Origin: Bacillus sp. FJAT-27245
Lineage (GTDB): Bacteria; Bacillota; Bacilli; Bacillales; Cytobacillaceae
Direction of reading: 5' to 3'
Assembly (NCBI RefSeq): GCF_001273955.1
Contig: NZ_LIGI01000001.1
Coordinates: forward strand, 3,100,492-3,157,185
Length of the DNA stretch: 56,694 nt
Position 1 is the first letter of the stretch. Each line of letters starts with the position of its first letter. The notes beneath the pieces are model-generated. The model made no database searches. It was not told where the DNA came from and was given only the letters and a program-made list of their open reading frames with translations. The translations under genes were made by a program, and so were the position numbers. Shown here piece after piece: positions 54,762 to 56,694 of the stretch.

Positions 54762-55733
54762 ATGAAGAAAAAGACACTGGCGTTAATATTCCTGATTGCC
54801 GGCATGCTTCTCTCGGCATGTGGCGGCACTGCCGGGCAGACGCCGGAACACAAGGATAAAAAAGAAGCACTTACCGTGTACACAACCGTTTACCCCCTTC
54901 AATATTTTACCGAAAGAATTGGCGGAAAGCATGTGGAGGTTCATTCCATTTACCCTCCAGGCGCGGACGAACATTCCTATGAGCCGTCCCAAAAGGATAT
55001 GATTTCTCTGGCCGAATCAGACCTGTTTGTCTATATAGGCCTAGGCCTGGAAGGTTTTGTGGAAAAGGCAAAGGACAGCCTGAAAAACGAACAAGTGAAG
55101 ATGGTGGCTGCCGCAAAGGATATCGAACTTGAAGACGGCCACGAAACAGAGATAGAAAGCGAAGATCACGGCCATGAGGAAGAAGCCGGGGAACATGGGC
55201 ATCATCATGGGGGTATCGACCCGCACGTCTGGCTTGACCCGGTTTATGCAAAGTCGCTTGCAGCCGAGATTGAAAAAGCATTGGCTGAAGAGCAACCGGA
55301 AAACAGGGCTGAATTCGAAAAGAATTATCAGGACCTCGCTTCCGATCTTGACGAGTTGGACCAGAAGTTCAAGGATGCCGCTGCAAACGCGAAGCATAAA
55401 GAAATCATCGTCTCCCATGCCGCGTTCGGCTATTGGGAATCCAGATATGGGATAAAACAAGTTTCGATCGCGGGAATGTCAACGGCAAGCGAGCCGACCC
55501 AAAAAGATATGGAGAGGATTATTTCGACCGTAAAAAAAGCCGGCATCAACTATATCCTTGTTGAGCAGAACATCTCCCCGAAACTCGCAAAAACCGTCCA
55601 GGCAGAGACGGGCGCGAAAATTATCCAGGTCCATAACCTCGCCACACGGACAGAAAAAGACATCAAAGACAAAGAAACCTATTTTTCATTAATGGAAAAA
55701 AATCTTGAGACGCTGAACAAGGCGATGAATTAA
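54762..55733 (+). CDS. Zinc ABC transporter substrate-binding lipoprotein (ZnuA/AdcA type)
   Basis: A 323-residue cluster A-I metal-binding lipoprotein: lipobox LLSAC (Cys about 20), zinc ligands in GADEHSYEPSQKD, DPHVWLDP and VSHAAFGYW, and a late Glu/Asp. A histidine- and acid-rich loop (HETEIESEDHGHEEE then HGHHHGG, about 127-150) is the zinc-sensing insert of this group. GAGGAGG precedes ATG at 54762. No permease or ATPase gene follows, so those must be elsewhere. Confidence 0.93.
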   Translation: MKKKTLALIFLIAGMLLSACGGTAGQTPEHKDKKEALTVYTTVYPLQYFTERIGGKHVEVHSIYPPGADEHSYEPSQKDMISLAESDLFVYIGLGLEGFVEKAKDSLKNEQVKMVAAAKDIELEDGHETEIESEDHGHEEEAGEHGHHHGGIDPHVWLDPVYAKSLAAEIEKALAEEQPENRAEFEKNYQDLASDLDELDQKFKDAAANAKHKEIIVSHAAFGYWESRYGIKQVSIAGMSTASEPTQKDMERIISTVKKAGINYILVEQNISPKLAKTVQAETGAKIIQVHNLATRTEKDIKDKETYFSLMEKNLETLNKAMN

Positions 55734-55751
55734 TCCTTGTTCACCACGAGA

Positions 55752-55787
55752 GCACCCGTTGCCCCGCCGGCAAACGGGTGTTTTTTT
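55752..55787 (+). terminator. Terminator of the zinc lipoprotein gene
   Basis: GCACCCGTT / AACGGGTG(T) stem around GCC...GGC, followed by TTTTTTTATT. Confidence 0.9.
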
Positions 55788-55802
55788 ATTAAAATCCGCT
55801 CA

Positions 55803-55842
55803 TTGACGAGGAAACGCGTCTAAAATATTGCCGCCTCGTCAA
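55803..55842. promoter_or_regulatory. Inverted repeat upstream of ythA
   Basis: TTGACGAGG (55803-55811) and CCTCGTCAA (55834-55842) are exact reverse complements with a 22-bp centre, about 36 bp before the ythA start. The left TTGACG could also be a -35. A possible operator or leader hairpin. Confidence 0.55.
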
Positions 55843-55877
55843 CACTGTTGCTATGCATTTTTGAAAGGAAGAGTGGA

Positions 55878-56694
55878 ATGAGCGATTTAGTCATAGCCCG
55901 GTCCCTGTTCGGAACGACAATGGGCTTTCATATTATCCATGCGACAATCGGAGTCGGCCTGCCGCTGATGATTCTCGCCGCTGAACTGCTGTATCAAAAA
56001 ACGAAAAATATTGAATGGGTGGTCATGGCAAAGCGGTGGACAAAAGCTTTTGCCGTTCTTTTGGGGGTAGGCATCCCGACAGGAACGATCGCAGGAATGC
56101 AGCTTTCTTTGTTATGGCCTGGTTTTATGGAAGTGATCGGACGGGTCATGGCGCTTCCTTTTCAAATCGAGATTTACGCCTTTTTTGTTGAAGCCCTGTT
56201 CATGTCCATCTATGTGTACGCGGCGGAAAGAATCAAACCTTGGATGAGAATAGCAAGTCTTATACTTGTCGCGCTCGGTGGATTGGCTTCCGCCGTGCTG
56301 ATCACAAACGTCCACGCTTTCCAGGGAACACCCGCGGGCTTTGACATCGTAAACGGTGAAATTGTCAATGTGAACCCTTGGGAAGCTTTCTTCAATCCGA
56401 GCTTTTTTGTGACAGCGACCCATGTGGCTGTCTCCGCCTATGTCGTCGGCGCATTCGTTGTTGCGATGGTCGCAGCCTATAAAATGCTTCGCGCTGAACA
56501 CGGTTCAAGGATTTACCGTTTCCACCAAAAGGCGCTAACCCTATCGCTTGTTATTGGGGGTATCTTTTCACTCCTCACAGCCGTAAACGGGCATGAATCC
56601 GCCCAGATGCTCCACAAATACCAGCCCGAGAAACTGGCAGCAGCGGAAGGTTTATTTGAAACACAATCGTACGCGCCGCTCGCGATTGGCGGGG
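55878..56694 (+). CDS. ythA: Cytochrome bd-type quinol oxidase subunit I YthA, 3' end outside window
   Basis: The first 272 codons of a CydA-family membrane subunit: MSDLVIARSLFGTTMGFHIIHATIGVG, with the conserved N-terminal His (about 17-20), helices at roughly 15-40, 55-75, 95-120, 125-150 and 180-205, and THVAVSAYVVGAF, which carries the heme-ligand histidine. It reduces O2 with menaquinol without pumping protons. It is closer to the YthA/CioA short-Q-loop type by position; the Q-loop itself is cut off. GGAAGAG precedes the ATG. Confidence 0.92.
   Translation, partial: MSDLVIARSLFGTTMGFHIIHATIGVGLPLMILAAELLYQKTKNIEWVVMAKRWTKAFAVLLGVGIPTGTIAGMQLSLLWPGFMEVIGRVMALPFQIEIYAFFVEALFMSIYVYAAERIKPWMRIASLILVALGGLASAVLITNVHAFQGTPAGFDIVNGEIVNVNPWEAFFNPSFFVTATHVAVSAYVVGAFVVAMVAAYKMLRAEHGSRIYRFHQKALTLSLVIGGIFSLLTAVNGHESAQMLHKYQPEKLAAAEGLFETQSYAPLAIGG

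Overview
The window is a chromosomal segment of a spore-forming Bacillaceae bacterium. Evidence for this is colinearity with the ytpS(sftA)-ytpQ-ytpP ... ythA part of the Bacillus subtilis chromosome, a cse60 sporulation gene and an alpha/beta-type small acid-soluble spore protein, strong AGGAGG-type ribosome binding sites, frequent TTG/GTG starts, and Firmicute leader RNAs (a leucine T-box and an S-box). It starts inside sftA and ends inside ythA. No rRNA, tRNA, insertion sequence, prophage or CRISPR array was seen.

Layout. 1-10 kb: sftA (3' end missing), ytpQ, ytpP, a lipoprotein, a DUF84 NTPase, the M42 aminopeptidase ytoP, ytzB, the lactonase ytnP, trmB, ytzH and ytmP. 10-17 kb: pullulanase amyX with lipid kinase ytlR, thpR, and dat-pepV. 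17-24 kb: ytzE, an HELTH metallopeptidase lipoprotein interrupted by one amber codon, a small membrane protein, ytzG, the lipid II flippase murJ, ytfP, cse60, a SASP and the rhodanese ytwF. 24-28 kb: leuS with its T-box and the MFS transporter yttB.

28.5-34.4 kb: the main accessory block. A six-gene leftward operon encodes a SHOCT-tailed membrane protein of unknown role, CcmF-, CcmH- and CcmI-like cytochrome c assembly proteins, NrfH and NrfA. It carries a perfect Fnr-type box 21 bp upstream of a -10-like element. Together these make a respiratory ammonifying nitrite reductase with what looks like its own heme lyase, NrfEFG-like in plan but in a Gram-positive host.

34.7-50 kb: ytzC, the tRNA wobble-uridine pair mnmL-mnmM, terpene synthase ytpB, phospholipase ytpA, ytoA, asnB, metK with S-box, a DUF393 protein, pckA with a CcpN-type operator, ytmB, ytmA and the ytlA-ytlC-ytlD ABC importer. 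50-56.7 kb: ytkD, a lipoprotein, small proteins, luxS, yidD, ytiB, a zinc-binding lipoprotein with two Zur-type boxes, and the start of the cytochrome bd-type oxidase gene ythA.

The least explained sequence is intergenic. Three gaps between convergent genes (near 18.65, 23.5 and 46.1 kb) hold repeats of 51-52 bp period. Their sequences differ, but all contain dyads or near-dyads built on GTC/GAC words. Two more convergent gaps hold long imperfect inverted repeats (52.8 and 53.8 kb). A separate GCGCAAGCGCC family sits just upstream of the ribosome binding sites of yttB and ytpA.
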